This document shows positions 1 through 11,634 of a stretch of 64,000 bases of DNA, one piece after another. How positions within the stretch are numbered: the stretch's first letter is position 1; every line of letters starts with the position of its first letter. Under the pieces are notes generated by a model that was not told the origin of the DNA, searched no databases, and was given only the letters and a program-made list of their open reading frames with translations. This DNA comes from Blastomussa wellsi (Eukaryota; Cnidaria; Anthozoa; Scleractinia; Plerogyridae), in the NCBI GenBank assembly GCA_947652115.1, contig OX393573.1, forward strand, positions 16,262,573-16,326,572. The letters are read 5' to 3'. The translations under genes were made by a program, and so were the position numbers.

Positions 1-4
1 AGCA

Positions 5-215
5 AGTTGCCAAAGGAGTACTACATCATGCAACATACAAAAATGTTGCAAGTTGGGAGAAAAATTTGACCATTTTCAAACTTGACCCAACACGTTGAAA
101 CATACTGCAACATGTCGCGATATGTTGCGTTGAAATGTTTCGTCCGTTTGGTCGGGCATTTATAAATAGTCGTTTGTCAAATAATTCGAACGACTGATAC
201 AAGGACACTACTCGT
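5..215. repeat. TTGCAAC-rich dispersed repeat fragment
   Basis: This stretch contains many copies of short words such as TTGCAAC, ATGTTGC and CAACATG in both orientations. That style is seen in small foldback elements and recurs at 24365-24590 with a related TGTTGAA word. No gene is visible in it. The boundaries are uncertain because the element may start left of the window. Confidence 0.4.
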
Positions 216-263
216 AATTTTACCATTGATGTCAACTAAATAGGTAATGGAATTCAAGTTATA

Positions 264-3200
264 ATGATACCTAATTTTATCCAACCATTAGATCCTGATG
301 AAGACTGGAGGATGGATCAGTAAGTCACTGACAATTTTAAGTTAATTAATTAAGTGTCGATTCATCATATCACGTCTCATATTCTAATGAGTTATTTTAC
401 TGAAAATGAACTCGCACTTATAAACTCTCTTTTACCTATTTCAGTTTCCCTGGTCCTAAATATGACTCGGTTGTACCACGCTGTTTTTATAAGCCTCATA
501 TTTGGTATGTAACGTTTTTGTGAAAAAGTAACCTTAATAACAAGAACACTGTAACAACAGATGAGTATTCACTTTGAGTGTCGAAAGAAATTAGTGTTTG
601 CCACGATTCTGCTTAACTTCGTTTAAAGATTGGCTGAGAGAAACTCTGGCCAGGTCCCGACTAATGCGAGAAGAAAAACGAAAATCAATCATGGCTCGCG
701 CACGCACGTTTTCCCGCGCTTCATGTCGGCTGCATGTTTTTGATTGGTTCACTGGATTGCCCTCCACTTTGATTGGCCAGAGTGATTGCTTTGAGTCTAC
801 TTTGGTGTTGGTATTTAGACACTCAGTTGAAAACCGTTCTAAAATTCTTTTAATTCCACGAAATAAAACAGCTAAACGTTAATTCTTAATAAATATGTTT
901 TTGCCTCATTCTAGGAGCAAGAACATTTCTGGCAAAGAGAGTAGCAAAGGAAGCACCAGGCTTCCTCCGATACCAAAAGTATCTTATCCAAGATTCCAAC
1001 AGAAAGAGTATCAGCATTTTAAAATGAACTATTCACACGTTCAGCCATTCAGGTAAGATTATCTGTGCTTTACTTGAGAGCAAAACGACCCACTGGATTA
1101 AGAAAACCACGATGTTTTTTTTTTCATATTTCCTTCCTTTCTGGGAAAAATGTAAATTAAGAAGCTGTACTACTTATTCGACGTTTGACTTAGAGAAAGG
1201 ATGGGACGAGAAGGTTGTGGGAGAGGGTGGTGTTAACTTTATCTGGAGAAAAAAATAATTCGTCCCGGCAGCTAACCAATCCGAGCAATCGAGACGCAAT
1301 CTACTTCCCAGTTCCTTACCAAGCTCTGGCCGATAACCTGTAGGTACCAGGACTTCGTGATCGATATGGTAATTGACCATTTTCGCATTGCCCATTATAC
1401 ACCTTGTTTACCCCCCAAAATTTTGCATCAGCATTTTCTTCAGATTCTCTTGTGACGACTGTAATACCCAGGAGTGTAACTAATGTGCGAGCCTGCGAGC
1501 CGGAGCCTCGAGCCACGAGCCTCTTTTTGTGAACCTCCGTTTTTCGCCATAATTTTAGCTTTTTTGTTGAAATTTAGATGTAAATTTACCGACAAGCGAT
1601 CATGTTAAGGAAAAGAAAGTGATCTGCCTACAACAATTGCACCTTGCAATTTCCCTCATAGATCGCGTGATAAGACACTTCATCAGGTGGGAAAGAAATG
1701 AACTCTTGTTTTAGCTTCTTGTGTAACCATTCTGTAGGGGTTCCTTAATTAACTTCACTGACTTATTGTTGGGAAACGAAGAAGAAAAAGAAAAAAATAG
1801 AAACATGCAAATAATCGCCGCATTCAATGGGGCTTAAGATCGTCGATCAGAATGGAACTGGTGCTTCCTTGTGGTATCGGTTTCAGACGAGACAAAAGAC
1901 TAAGAGACTAAGAGGCAAGTAAATTAGGAAATGAAAGCTAGTCTAGAAAACAGTTGAGTGCCAAATTAAGCGAAGATCCATAAAACCATGCTGTTTTCTC
2001 TTTGCATGAACTCGGCCCTTTGTCACTGAAGATACCACAAGGAAGCACAAGTTCACGTCCGATCACTGAAATTAAGCCCTGTTGGGCAGGGGTAGTATTG
2101 GGATGGACAGGAATATTAAACCCTGTTGTTGGAGGTTGTTGGCTCTTTTTCCTTTTTGTCGTCGTAATTTTCAATGAATATATCAGTACAGTGAAATTTG
2201 AAGTCCTTCCTTTGTCCTTAAGGCTTCTTAATTTACACTTTTTTTGTGTAATCTTCCCAAAACCCGTAATCAAATTAACGATCGTCCAGTTTTGTTGTCG
2301 TTTCTTGTTACTTCTTCGACATTTTGTTGGGCAATAACAATTTAATACTGGGAAAGGATATTATTGAAAGAAAGAAAGAAAAGGCGAAAAAAAGTATTGA
2401 CTCGAACTTGACTTGTGACTCGAACTTGACTCGTGTTATGAGGAAACTCGCTCTTCATAAACTATTAAAATAAGATGGAAGACCGAATGAATATACAGAT
2501 TGACAAATGAACAAATGTCACTAACATAGGAGCCGTGGGCCTGCCAACCCTATTTGTATTTCACAGCAACCGCTTCGGCGACTAAAAATGGAAACAGAGC
2601 TTTCTTCCGCTCTGCCGTTCGATGTCATATCTTAAAATTGATATTTGGTTGATAACAAAAGATTTTTTCTGTTACTTAATTATATAGAAAGAGTTTTGTA
2701 GAAACGGAACTCCTTTCACCATCGCGACTTTGTTTACACATGGGCATGCTTGTAGATCGACAAACCGATAAGAAATTCTCGGAGGCCAAAACATTTCGGT
2801 CCTTCATTTTCGGTTCGTGTTGTACATCACCGAGATAGACATGAACGGGTATTGTGTCCCTTTTTTGGATTTTTTGGCGGAAAAATTTCGAGGCTCGCAA
2901 AAAAGGGCTCGGGCTCGCAGGCTCGCAGAACAGCTTCCCCCAATACGCAGTAGAACTGGGAAACAAAGGTTATTCAAAATTTTGGGGGGGAAACAAGGTG
3001 TATTATGGGCAATGCGAAAATGGTCAATTGTGAATGGTTTTGTTTTCCCAGAGGTGAAATAAACCGTCTCAAGGATACCAAAGCACAGAAGAAAATAGAA
3101 GATGACCACACGCGAACAGTGAATGACTGGCAGCGAATGAACCTGACTGAACTCAAGGTGTTACCGGTACAGTCTCGGTATCACGTCAAGAAAGCGATCA

Positions 3201-3277
3201 TCTCTTACTTGGGAACATCAAAGGGTTCAAGCAAAGCACTTAAACCTCTCTTGACTGAGCTGAGCACTGTGGAATGA
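264..3277 (+). CDS. Unrecognised 159-residue protein, four exons
   Basis: Four exons read through in one frame: 264-319, 445-504, 915-1052 and 3052-3277. Every intron is GT...AG and all three introns are phase 2, which is the main reason to call this a gene. The product is 159 residues, with no signal peptide or membrane segment. The first half is rich in Pro, Tyr and Trp (IPNFIQPLDPDEDW at the start, CFYKPHIW at 32-39, LPPIPKVSYPRF at 55-66). The last exon is charged and probably helical (RTVNDWQRMNLTELKVLP, then SRYHVKKAIISYL). I do not recognise the family. The spaced aromatic/proline motifs recall small axonemal microtubule-associated proteins, but that is only an impression. Intron 3 (2 kb) carries two copies of a dispersed repeat, one ending next to the exon-4 acceptor. 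The gene is convergent with RPL11. No clear AATAAA follows within 300 bases. Confidence 0.72.
1368..1548 (-). repeat. Dispersed repeat copy, minus orientation
   Basis: The reverse complement shares long stretches with 2870-3045: a GGCTCGCAGGCTCGCA-like GC-rich block, then AAAATTTTGGGGGG, AAACAAGGTGTA and GGGCAATGCGAAAATGG. A third, more diverged copy lies at 46795-47010. It sits in intron 3 of the 159-residue protein gene. No protein family is recognised in it. Confidence 0.6.
2870..3045 (+). repeat. Dispersed repeat copy ending at an exon acceptor
   Basis: This is the plus-oriented copy of the repeat at 1368-1548, so the pair forms an inverted repeat about 1.3 kb apart. Its 3' end (GGGCAATGCGAAAATGG and following bases) runs to within about 10 bases of the exon-4 acceptor at 3051. 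The polypyrimidine tract TTTTGTTTTCCCAG lies just after the shared part or overlaps its end. Confidence 0.6.
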
Positions 3278-4410
3278 ATTGGACAGTCGGGGAAGATAGA
3301 ATTCATCGGGGGGGGGGGGGGGGGGAAACAACGCTGGACAGCTAATATTGGAAAAATATCATTTTGTGAGACGGTTAACTGTTTGTCAGTATCCAATAGA
3401 TCCTCTGAAACTTTTGGGCTCTTCCTCGGGGTAAAAACCTAAGAAACTCACCAGTGACGTTAAACAAAGAACGAACAAGGCAACAAAGAACTCAAAACAA
3501 TTGCTCAAAACAAAGAAAGATGTCACATGTTTTTACACCGAGGTACATGTAAACTTAACCTTGCTGTAATAGTTTGTAGTTGACGGAAAAATTAAAATTC
3601 CCGCCATGTGTCAGACAGGAAAAGCTCTTCACATCCCAGCTTTTTAAGCTGTAAATATTTTGGTCGACAATTGTTGAATAATGCAAGATAAGAATTATCT
3701 TGCTCAGTCTTACAGACAATTTTCAGAGGATAGTTGCTAAAGGTGCTTGGTGAAGCCGTTTTAGGCAAATCTTTTACAATGGTATTCACCCCAGTCTGAC
3801 TATTTTCATACAATATGAACAGTGACGCCTAAGATAGCATGCCCTGGTAAAAGCTATGTTATTTGAAAGGAAACGTTGATGATGATATAAGCTACATGTA
3901 GAACATTGAGATGCAATTAGATAGACTATAGATATTTGAATTGTAACAAGCAAGTGTGACAAGACAGCCTGACGTTATTAAGTTCTCCCAAGATATGCAA
4001 AGACAGCGACGCTTTTCTCCAGCTACAGTGTGTATGCAAACACGTGTGAATAACGAACAACCATAGCATTGAACCAGTGTGAATTAAATACTGGACATTC
4101 ATTTAGTGAAGTATTTTGAGTAAAGTGCTTTGACTTTGTTAAATTTCTTTAGTAATGATTCTTGATCCAGGTGCAACTTGGGCTCGATTTCAAGCCGTTT
4201 TGGAGTCCAGTGGTCATCCTTTTACTTGTAGGGTCGCCCACTACCTCTCGGAAAGAGACACATCATTGGTTCAGAAACAATAGATAACACGTCACAACAA
4301 TGCCTCAAGCCCTGTGATACTGTGGGGCAAGGAACGCGGGCTCACAAAACGGATGGAAAATCACTTCGTTGTAGAAAACGTCCTGGGAACGAGTTTGTTT
4401 CGAACCTCTT
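3278..4410. other. Spacer between convergent genes; poly-G run
   Basis: The only structure seen is an uninterrupted G run of about 20 at 3308-3327, just after the stop codon of the upstream gene. I see no further exon with splice signals, no RNA gene and no recognisable transposon here. The 3' UTR of the 159-residue protein gene must start in this stretch. Confidence 0.5.
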
Positions 4411-4419
4411 GGGTAGAAA

Positions 4420-4693
4420 CATTCTCGTCCCCATAGCCCTTTTCGTTTCTCTTAGCCGGCAGAGCCTTGGCACGAAAAACGAAGGGCTCTGGAGACACCG
4501 AGATTCTAGGACTTCCGAACTTCATGTATGTAGCATTGATGGTTCTACATGTTTTGAGTTGTAATGAGGCGACCGGCGAACATTTTCATTTCCGTTTAAG
4601 GTTTCTTTGTTCTCAACAGCCCAGAGCCCTTCGTTTTTCGTGTCAAGGCCCTGCCGGCTAAGAGAAACGAAAAGGGCTATGGGGACGAGAATG
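4420..4693. mobile_element. Mutator-like MITE with 73-bp inverted repeats
   Basis: A 274-bp element is bounded by terminal inverted repeats at 4420-4492 and 4621-4693 that differ at only about two of 73 positions. It begins CATTCTCGTCCCC and ends with the complement. The 9-bp sequence GGGTAGAAA lies directly on both sides (4411-4419 and 4694-4702) as a target-site duplication. Long inverted repeats with a 9-bp duplication are the signature of Mutator-like (MULE) elements. It carries no transposase, so it is non-autonomous. Near-identical arms suggest recent insertion. Confidence 0.85.
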
Positions 4694-5062
4694 GGGTAGA
4701 AAACGGACTTTTTCTAGACACTAATGCTGTCCTGTTTGACCTGTATTAAACCAGGTTGCTTTTCCTGTGCGTTTTTCTCCCACTTGTCGTTGCGTGAAGT
4801 GAATGTAAGAGCTCAGAAAACAAGTTATCAGATGTAGCGTTCCATCAACAACCGTACGTAAGAATGTTTTTCCAGTAATGGTTTTGAGGGTAATTTGTTA
4901 TAAAAAATAAGTTGTCCTACATGTCTGACCATACCTTCAATGCATTACAAAAATTAATACAGTGCAATTAACACAAACAAAGCTTATCTGTCGTATAACG
5001 ATGCCGCAAGTAAAAACACCAAGAACTTTCCTCAAAACAAATAGGTAGCGCTTATTGGATAG

Positions 5063-5254
5063 AGGGGGTAAGTTTCTAATGAAACTGTGGTGCTGCGTCG
5101 GTGGGAAGTATAACAATATAATTTGGTTTTATCAACTGGGTTGATAATGTCAATTGGCCACCGTAAAGAGATTCAATTGCTGACGTTTCGAGCGTTAGCC
5201 CTTCGTCGGAGGGCTAACGCTCGAAACGTCAGCAATTGAATCTCTTTACGGTGG
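5063..5254. mobile_element. Short Penelope-like end element with 12-bp TSD
   Basis: This 192-bp insertion is flanked by the 12-bp direct repeat CTTATTGGATAG (5051-5062 and 5255-5266). Inside, two copies of a Penelope-type terminal sequence meet head to head around CTTCGTCGGAG at 5201-5211. The right half is GGGCTAACGCTCGAAACGTC followed by AGCAATTGAATCTC. The left half is its complement and continues through the longer TATAACAATATAATTTGG region. The same sequence recurs at 29865-30029 and 46617-46724. PLEs are known for pseudo-LTRs in inverted arrangement with variable target duplications. No coding part is left. Confidence 0.8.
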
Positions 5255-5833
5255 CTTATTGGATAGTCAACAAGCGCATTTTTGACAACCTTATTCAAAC
5301 AAAGGCGCTTATTGGCTCGACAGCTTACAGATTTGAAGAGCACTTTTACAGGCACGGTGGAATCCCATTAATCCCGCCACAGAAGGGTCACAAACGTCTG
5401 CCATATCCGTGCTTAAATGAGAAAATGGCTGATCATAAACGAGCTGTTTGGACCAAAATAGTGTCCATACACCTCATTCCAAAATGGCTACCATCTTGGT
5501 ATTCTTTTGTTGGTATTTTAAGCACAAAAATCAAAAGAATATTTTATCTTGAATGAGGCAACGAGGGTTAATTTGTATGTGCATAAATCAGCGACCATTT
5601 TGGAACAAGGTGTATAATAACAAGATGGCTGTATTAACATGGGGTGCATTGGCTGTCAAGCACGGTTCACTGAACCTACAACACACCAGGTTCATCTTCA
5701 TGGTCGTTATTTTGGTCATCATGACACACTGGAGAAGCGTTGCGTGACAATCAAAATGAGATGACGGTGAACTGGTTATAATCTGAACGGACGGCAAGTC
5801 AACACTAAACAATCTTCTGTTAGTTTCGGTTTG

Positions 5834-5839
5834 TTTATT
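5834..5839 (-). promoter_or_regulatory. RPL11 polyadenylation signal
   Basis: On the minus strand this reads AATAAA, 13 bases after the RPL11 stop codon at 5852-5854, so the 3' UTR is very short. Short 3' UTRs are typical of ribosomal protein genes. Confidence 0.8.
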
Positions 5840-5851
5840 GCACAAAATTAA

Positions 5852-8800
5852 TCAGGACTTTTTCTTTACAAGGAGGATTCCATCAAACTGAAAAACAAAG
5901 AAAAATACCAAAATCAACAAAAGTTTCATATCACAGACACATTCCTATTACAGAAACAACACCTTTGTAAATCAACCATAATAATTAGGTAAGATCAGTG
6001 TCTTAGAGTGTTGATTTTAATGCAAAACCTCTCTAGAATTAGGATGATAGCATTTTTAGTCTAAAGTTCAAACCGAAAAAAAAAACATGTAACTTGGTTT
6101 GCTTAGCAATTGAGATTTTTCATAATTTTCAGTTTCAAGTTCAAAATAGCCATTCCCCTTACTGAACGCTTTCCTTATGTAAGGGCCGTAGCTAGGATTT
6201 TTTGTCTGCAGGGGCAAACTCCGCACACTTCCTACAATAAATAGCCCAGCAACATCAAACAGAAAAAAACATTTAGTTTTCCTGGCAGGGGCAACTGCCC
6301 CACCACCCCCCCCTAAGCCCCCACCCACCCCGCTATGTACAACCCTGTCCAAGCCAAAATGTTTGTCAGATGTAGGTACAAATGGTATCTCCACCAATGA
6401 GAATCTATTGTTAGCCATGATTCTCGTCCCCATTGTCAAATCTGATTGGCTGAAGAATACAGTACGAGTACCGAGTACCGGTACTCTGTTACTGGTACCT
6501 TCTGCTGGAACCATTTCATGGACTCCTCCTTGGAGATTTTGTGAGGGGCACCCACGTGAGCTTTGGCTCTTCTCCTCTTTGCTATATTAAATCCTGGGCG
6601 GCCAAGAACCACATAGAAATCCATGCCATAAATGCCAATAGTTGGGTCATATTTGATACCAAGATCAATGTGTTCCTGGATTCCAAAACCAAAGTTTCCT
6701 GAAACAATAAACACACGCCTACATTATTTAAATGTACAAATTCTATAATAAAAGAGCAGTAAACCAGTAGCTGGTAACAACTGCCACAGAAGCACAACAT
6801 GAGAGCTTGAATGTAGCAAGTTGGATTGAAACGAACTCTGTATGATACATAACACTGAAAGATCAGCTTTTAAAATAATAATTCTGACAGACAGGTTTGC
6901 TGTAAGAAAGGTCAATGCACTAGAAACTGGACTAGCTCAGCTCAAGTGTCAGCCACAACAATGTTAATAAATGCATTGACATGATTTCAAGAGAAAATTA
7001 AAGCTGGAGCATAACTTATAAAGGACTAGAAATCCAAGCTTTTGTTTTTGTCAGCACCAAGAGCACAGACTCTAGCCAGGACCGATCCAGGACCTGGCTG
7101 GTTTGTAAGCAAGAAGTAATCAAGTGGGCAATCAGGATCTTTTAATAGCAATATAAATGCTGTGACAAATTTAGCTTCTTTAACATACAGGCCAAAGTGT
7201 CTTTGCTTAGTGAGTAACCATGAAAATTTCATTTTAACACTGCAACTTTGTTTTAAATCAAACCTGTGGCTGAGAAATTCTCTTTGTGTAGCTCGTATTC
7301 CTTTACTTTTAAGCCCTTCTCCAAGATTTCTTCAGCCTTGGTACCTCGCACAGTACAGTGAACAGCAATTTTCTCATTCCTTCGAATTCCAAAGGACCTC
7401 ACTGTGTAACGAGCTGAAAAATAAAATATTGTTGTCTATTGTAAAAGCACATTTTAGAACAATTATTATTGAGATCACAAGGAAAATGACATTTCTGCAA
7501 AAGGACACTATTAAAGAGGGCAATAATTCAAATACAATCATACTGATTAATTCATACCAGTTAACAGTTTACTGATAAGTAATAATAATTTCATACCGTG
7601 CAACCCACATTGCAGAAACAAACAAAAATTATGGTTATTCTTCGTTTTCACGTGATGTCACAAAATTGTAAAAACAAAATTTGCTGGGCCTGTGTAATTT
7701 TCATTGTCACCACGTGAAAGAAATCCTAAAAATACACATTCACAAGTTTTCAGCTAGATAGTGTCCTTTGTGTTTGAAATACAGCATGTTGAATTTTCGA
7801 GATTTCCGCCGTTCGTGAGCTCACGATGGCACCGTGGCAAAGCTGTCGTGCTCTAAGAAAAGTTCTTTTCGCAAAAGTTTTGCACTTTAAACAGTTCAAG
7901 TATCAGGAAAGATGTGTATGTGCATGTACACTAGATTGTGAGGAATGAGCAGTCTCTTTTATGGCAAAAGTCAGTGTCAGATGTTTTCTTTGATTTCCGG
8001 CCGCCATGTTGGTGCCCATCAAGCTGGGCACCAACATGGCGTTTCCATACTGAGCTCTATAAATTTGCAAGAAATGCTTTGGCAAATAACTCACGAGTGG
8101 TGTACCGCACAGACCTGAGACTTGAAGATGTTGTTTACCTATTAATATTTTATAACATTTGAATTTATCAGATTTCTTAATTGCATGGTTTCGAGTTTAT
8201 ATTTTGATGGCGTGAAAGTGAAAACCACCTATTGCAAAATCAGAAGTCATGTACCTTTGGAGTACACTGGTTGTTGCCCAGTTAACTGTTCGAGAACCTT
8301 GGCAGCACGAGTCAGTCTGTCGCCGCTCTCACCAACACAAATGTTCAGACATAACTTTCTGATTTGCAGCTCCTTCATGGGATTCTGTTTGGCCATAGCC
8401 TACAGTCAACCACAAAATTAGCAGAAATTATTACACTGTATAACAACTAGATCAATTAACTCCCAAGTGGTTGGAAAGATTGTGAATGCCATCCCAACCC
8501 CTTAAACTCTCCAAAATCAAGATTAAACCAAAAAGCCCAAATTGATATAAAATGTTTCACAGTGGAATGTAACAAAATGCGACCTTTTTTACTCTGTATT
8601 GAGTAGATTCTTGCGCACAAGCAAAAGCCAATTGGATTGGCATTGCAACTAAGCACCTGGATACCTTCTAATTGACACTAGCTGTGTTGAACAACAACAA
8701 CGCACATACATTTGTTCAAATTTTATTTTTCGTTGTTTCAAACTTATTATCATACATTACCACACCAAAGAAAGGAAAAAATTGAACCACAACACTTGTG

Positions 8801-9268
8801 TGGACAATAACTCTTTTGTCTGATTCACCAAGCCGAAAACCGGTTGTAGACATAACACTGAGCCCCATGGACTACCAAATAGACTATCGGAAATCCTAAA
8901 ATGTAGTTTCCCTAAAAACTGTTTAGGGTAGTCCATTTGAAAATGGAAAAACCAGCCATTGACAAACTTTGCAGAAAATTTTGAAATGCGTTCACATCAA
9001 CAACGACGGAAATTATCGAAGTAACTGAGTTAATCATAAAAATGAACCACTTAGTCTACAAGACAATGGATATCAAACACCGAGAAACGATACAAAAAAG
9101 CACTCCTAAAAAGCTGCATACCACGAATAAAGCTTACATATTACGCTAGATGGAAAAAACAATAATCCTGTGACTAACACTATATACTTTAAACTAGTTG
9201 AAGAAAAAACAAATGGCGATGTGAACGGATTACTTTTACTATCTCCAAAAGAAGAAACTTACCGCCAT
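5852..9268 (-). CDS. RPL11: 60S ribosomal protein L11 (uL5)
   Basis: Five exons on the minus strand: 9263-9268 (Met-Ala only), 8255-8399, 7264-7413, 6499-6698 and 5852-5887. All introns are GT-AG and phases match throughout, giving 178 residues, the length of human RPL11. Family motifs run in order: [20 protein letters not shown] (exon 2), [20 protein letters not shown] (exon 3), then [32 protein letters not shown] and WFQQK (exon 4). The tiny last exon gives [11 protein letters not shown], where the human C terminus is YDGIILPGK. uL5 binds 5S rRNA with uL18 in the large subunit and, in vertebrates, restrains MDM2. The two-codon first exon and divergent compact promoter are usual for ribosomal protein genes. 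Intron 4 holds a dispersed repeat (6176-6350); intron 2 holds a 15-bp-arm hairpin. Confidence 0.97.
6176..6350. repeat. Dispersed repeat in RPL11 intron 4
   Basis: The segment starts GGGCCGTAGCTAGGATTTTT and contains GGGGCAACTGCCCC followed by a C-rich run (CACCACCCCCCCC). It has the look of the end of a repeat family, with a small hairpin and homopolymer tract. No gene is visible. Family assignment needs a repeat library. Confidence 0.4.
8003..8040. repeat. Short perfect hairpin
   Basis: Two perfect 15-base arms (GCCATGTTGGTGCCC at 8003-8017 and its complement at 8026-8040) surround an 8-base loop, within RPL11 intron 2. It is most likely a small foldback repeat. A structural role in the pre-mRNA is possible but unsupported. 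Confidence 0.6.
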
Positions 9269-9362
9269 CTTGTTTCGGCCGAAAAAGGCTCGAAAAAGGT
9301 CTGGGGAGAGTGATGAGACTGGAGAGAGCTAATAAGCCGCCCACAAAAATCACATTGGAAAA
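9269..9362. promoter_or_regulatory. Shared divergent promoter, RPL11 and PTDSS1
   Basis: Only 94 bases separate the RPL11 start codon (minus strand, 9266-9268) from the PTDSS1 start codon (9363-9365), so both 5' UTRs and the core promoter must share this stretch. It holds a Sp1-type box (CCGCCC, 9337-9342) and an inverted CCAAT box (ATTGG, 9354-9358). Pyrimidine runs on the minus strand (CTCTCCCC, CCTTTTT) could be the 5'TOP start of RPL11. There is no TATA box. Both start codons lie inside an ATGGCGG word resembling a YY1 site, mirrored on the two strands. Confidence 0.8.
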
Positions 9363-11601
9363 ATGGCGGACGATCGAAGTCCAAGGCGTCGAAAGAGAAC
9401 CTTTTCAACGACGTCCACAATCTCTACGGACGATTATCAAGATGCTAGCGAGCAAATTGTTGAAGATATTTCACTAGAATTTTTCTACAAGCCACGGTCT
9501 ATCACCTCTCTAGCCTGTCTGGTTGTGTACCTTGTATATTCTGCTTTCACCAGGTAAAACTTAGGATTTACGCTGCTGATCAACGCCCGCCCGGCTTTGG
9601 CCAGCATCTTGCTTAAAACACGATCAGTTTCGATATTTTATAGCTTAGTTAAATAAAGCAATCACCTTATAGGGTATGTACAGATCTCATTGGGTTAAAA
9701 CACGAAGTGACATGCATTCAATCTTCGCTGAAACTTTTGGGTTTTCACGGTGCTCTGGGCAGCTGTTCACAAAAGCTGCAGCTCAATGACCCTCAATCTT
9801 TATTTGATCTTCTCCTTGACACGTAATGCTTCTTATTAATGTCGCTCACAACCCGTGTTTATCTTTGTAAAGTTAATGGTGGGGTATAAAAATAGTTTTT
9901 AGTCTTGCGTTGTGTTGAAGCTTATAACAGGTGGATTTTATGTCGATATATGATAAACTGACAGAGTTGTTATTCCCGTCACTGAGAACAGGTGTTTTAT
10001 TGTATTGATTGCTTAGTTGTCTTTTAAATCAGTTGTCAAGATCTGAGAACCTTTTGCAACGTTTTTCTTTCAAGTCTAACAGTGATACCTGCCGATCTTT
10101 GTAATAACCACTGGGCCAGGTCGTTCAAACAACAATGAAGCGACAGTAATTCTGGATTAGTTAATTACATTTAATTTGTATTTCAGTTTTTAACTTTTTA
10201 GTTAAGATTCTGTTTATAATTTGTGTTCTTCATTTTTTGTACACAATAACAAGTTTAGTACACAATAAGAACACTTTTAAATCAAATTTTACCAATTGTA
10301 ATCCTGGTTTAGTATTAACGGTAATCACCTTGTAAACAACCTAGTATTAATAATGGACCAAAGAGTTGCAGAGTAGAGCCCCATAATCATTAGAGACTGG
10401 AAAACCATGCATGCAATGAAACAGGAGATCCATGCAGTTCATTATTCATGGTCATGATACCAGGTAATTGTTTCTCTGGTCATTATTTCTTTATTTTGGT
10501 GTTTTCTATTTATAGAAATCCAGATGCTACTCGTGAGGAGAATATATGGAGTGGAATAGTTTCTCTTGCTATTGTGTTTCTTGTTTTGAGCCTTCTTGTT
10601 ATGCCAAATGGTAAGAGCCATGACAATCTACGCAAATTCCAAGTTCCTTTTTGCCTTAATTACATGTTTTGTCAAAATGAGTATGTAGACGTGCAAATCC
10701 ATTCACATGAAAATGTGTTTATTGAATGTTTCATTTGGAAACATGTTCCAACTTTTAAATAGCTTTGTACTTTACATTTAATAAGTTTTGCTTTTTTACT
10801 TTCAGTGACCTTACTGGGATATTTACTTGAACCCACATAAGAAAAATAAGTTACATAAGTGCTATAGAGGAAGTTGTTTCAGTTTGTAGACAGAATTGTA
10901 ATGAAAGTTGATAATTTTCCATTATAGGCCCTTTTATCAGACCTCATCCAGCACTTTGGAGACTGATATTTGGTAATGTACTGTTCTTAACCAGCACATC
11001 TTACCATGGTTATATCACATGATTTCCTTATGTTAAGAACAGAAAACAAAGTTTTAATAAACAGAGTTGTCAGAAAGTTTTGGAGTATGTGGAATTATCA
11101 TGATTGAAGTGGATGACCGATTTTGTCATCTTTTACTAAAATATCAAGGAATATCCCAGCACAGTAGCTGACCAAATACACAAATAAGGAGGTGTTAATT
11201 TTTTCCTAATGCAGGCTTTGTTGCAAGCCCTATTAAATTGACATGTTTGAAAGGAATAATATTTATGTTTCGCAAAATATGTAACTAGATAATGTATGGA
11301 TCTTGACTTGGTGACATACTCAGCTAAGGAAACAGATTGGAGGCGAGCGTGGCCTAGTGGTCAGGGCGCTGGCCTTGTAATCAGGTAGTCCCGGGTTCGA
11401 GTCTTCCTCCCTGCCACTAAAACGGATTTGTCTTCGGTGGTCCCGAATTCAACTCCTCCACGCTTTGTAAATAGCCAACTGGTCTGCCTCCTGCCAGTTG
11501 GGATTTTTAAGAACTTTCTGTTTCATTTACAATATTTGTTTATGTATTTACAGTGTCCCCAATTAGCACAGTGGTGCTAAATACATTGACACTTAAATAA
11601 A

Positions 11602-11634
<33 letters not shown>

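Noticed and set aside
6068..6514. 148-codon minus-strand frame overlapping RPL11 intron 4
   Set aside because: It is a read-through of exon 4 into the intron and a G/C-rich repeat; the RPL11 splice donor at 6498 and last exon at 5887 explain the gene.
11342..11415. tRNA-Thr(TGT) gene
   Set aside because: The acceptor stem does not pair and a SINE body with ATT tail follows.
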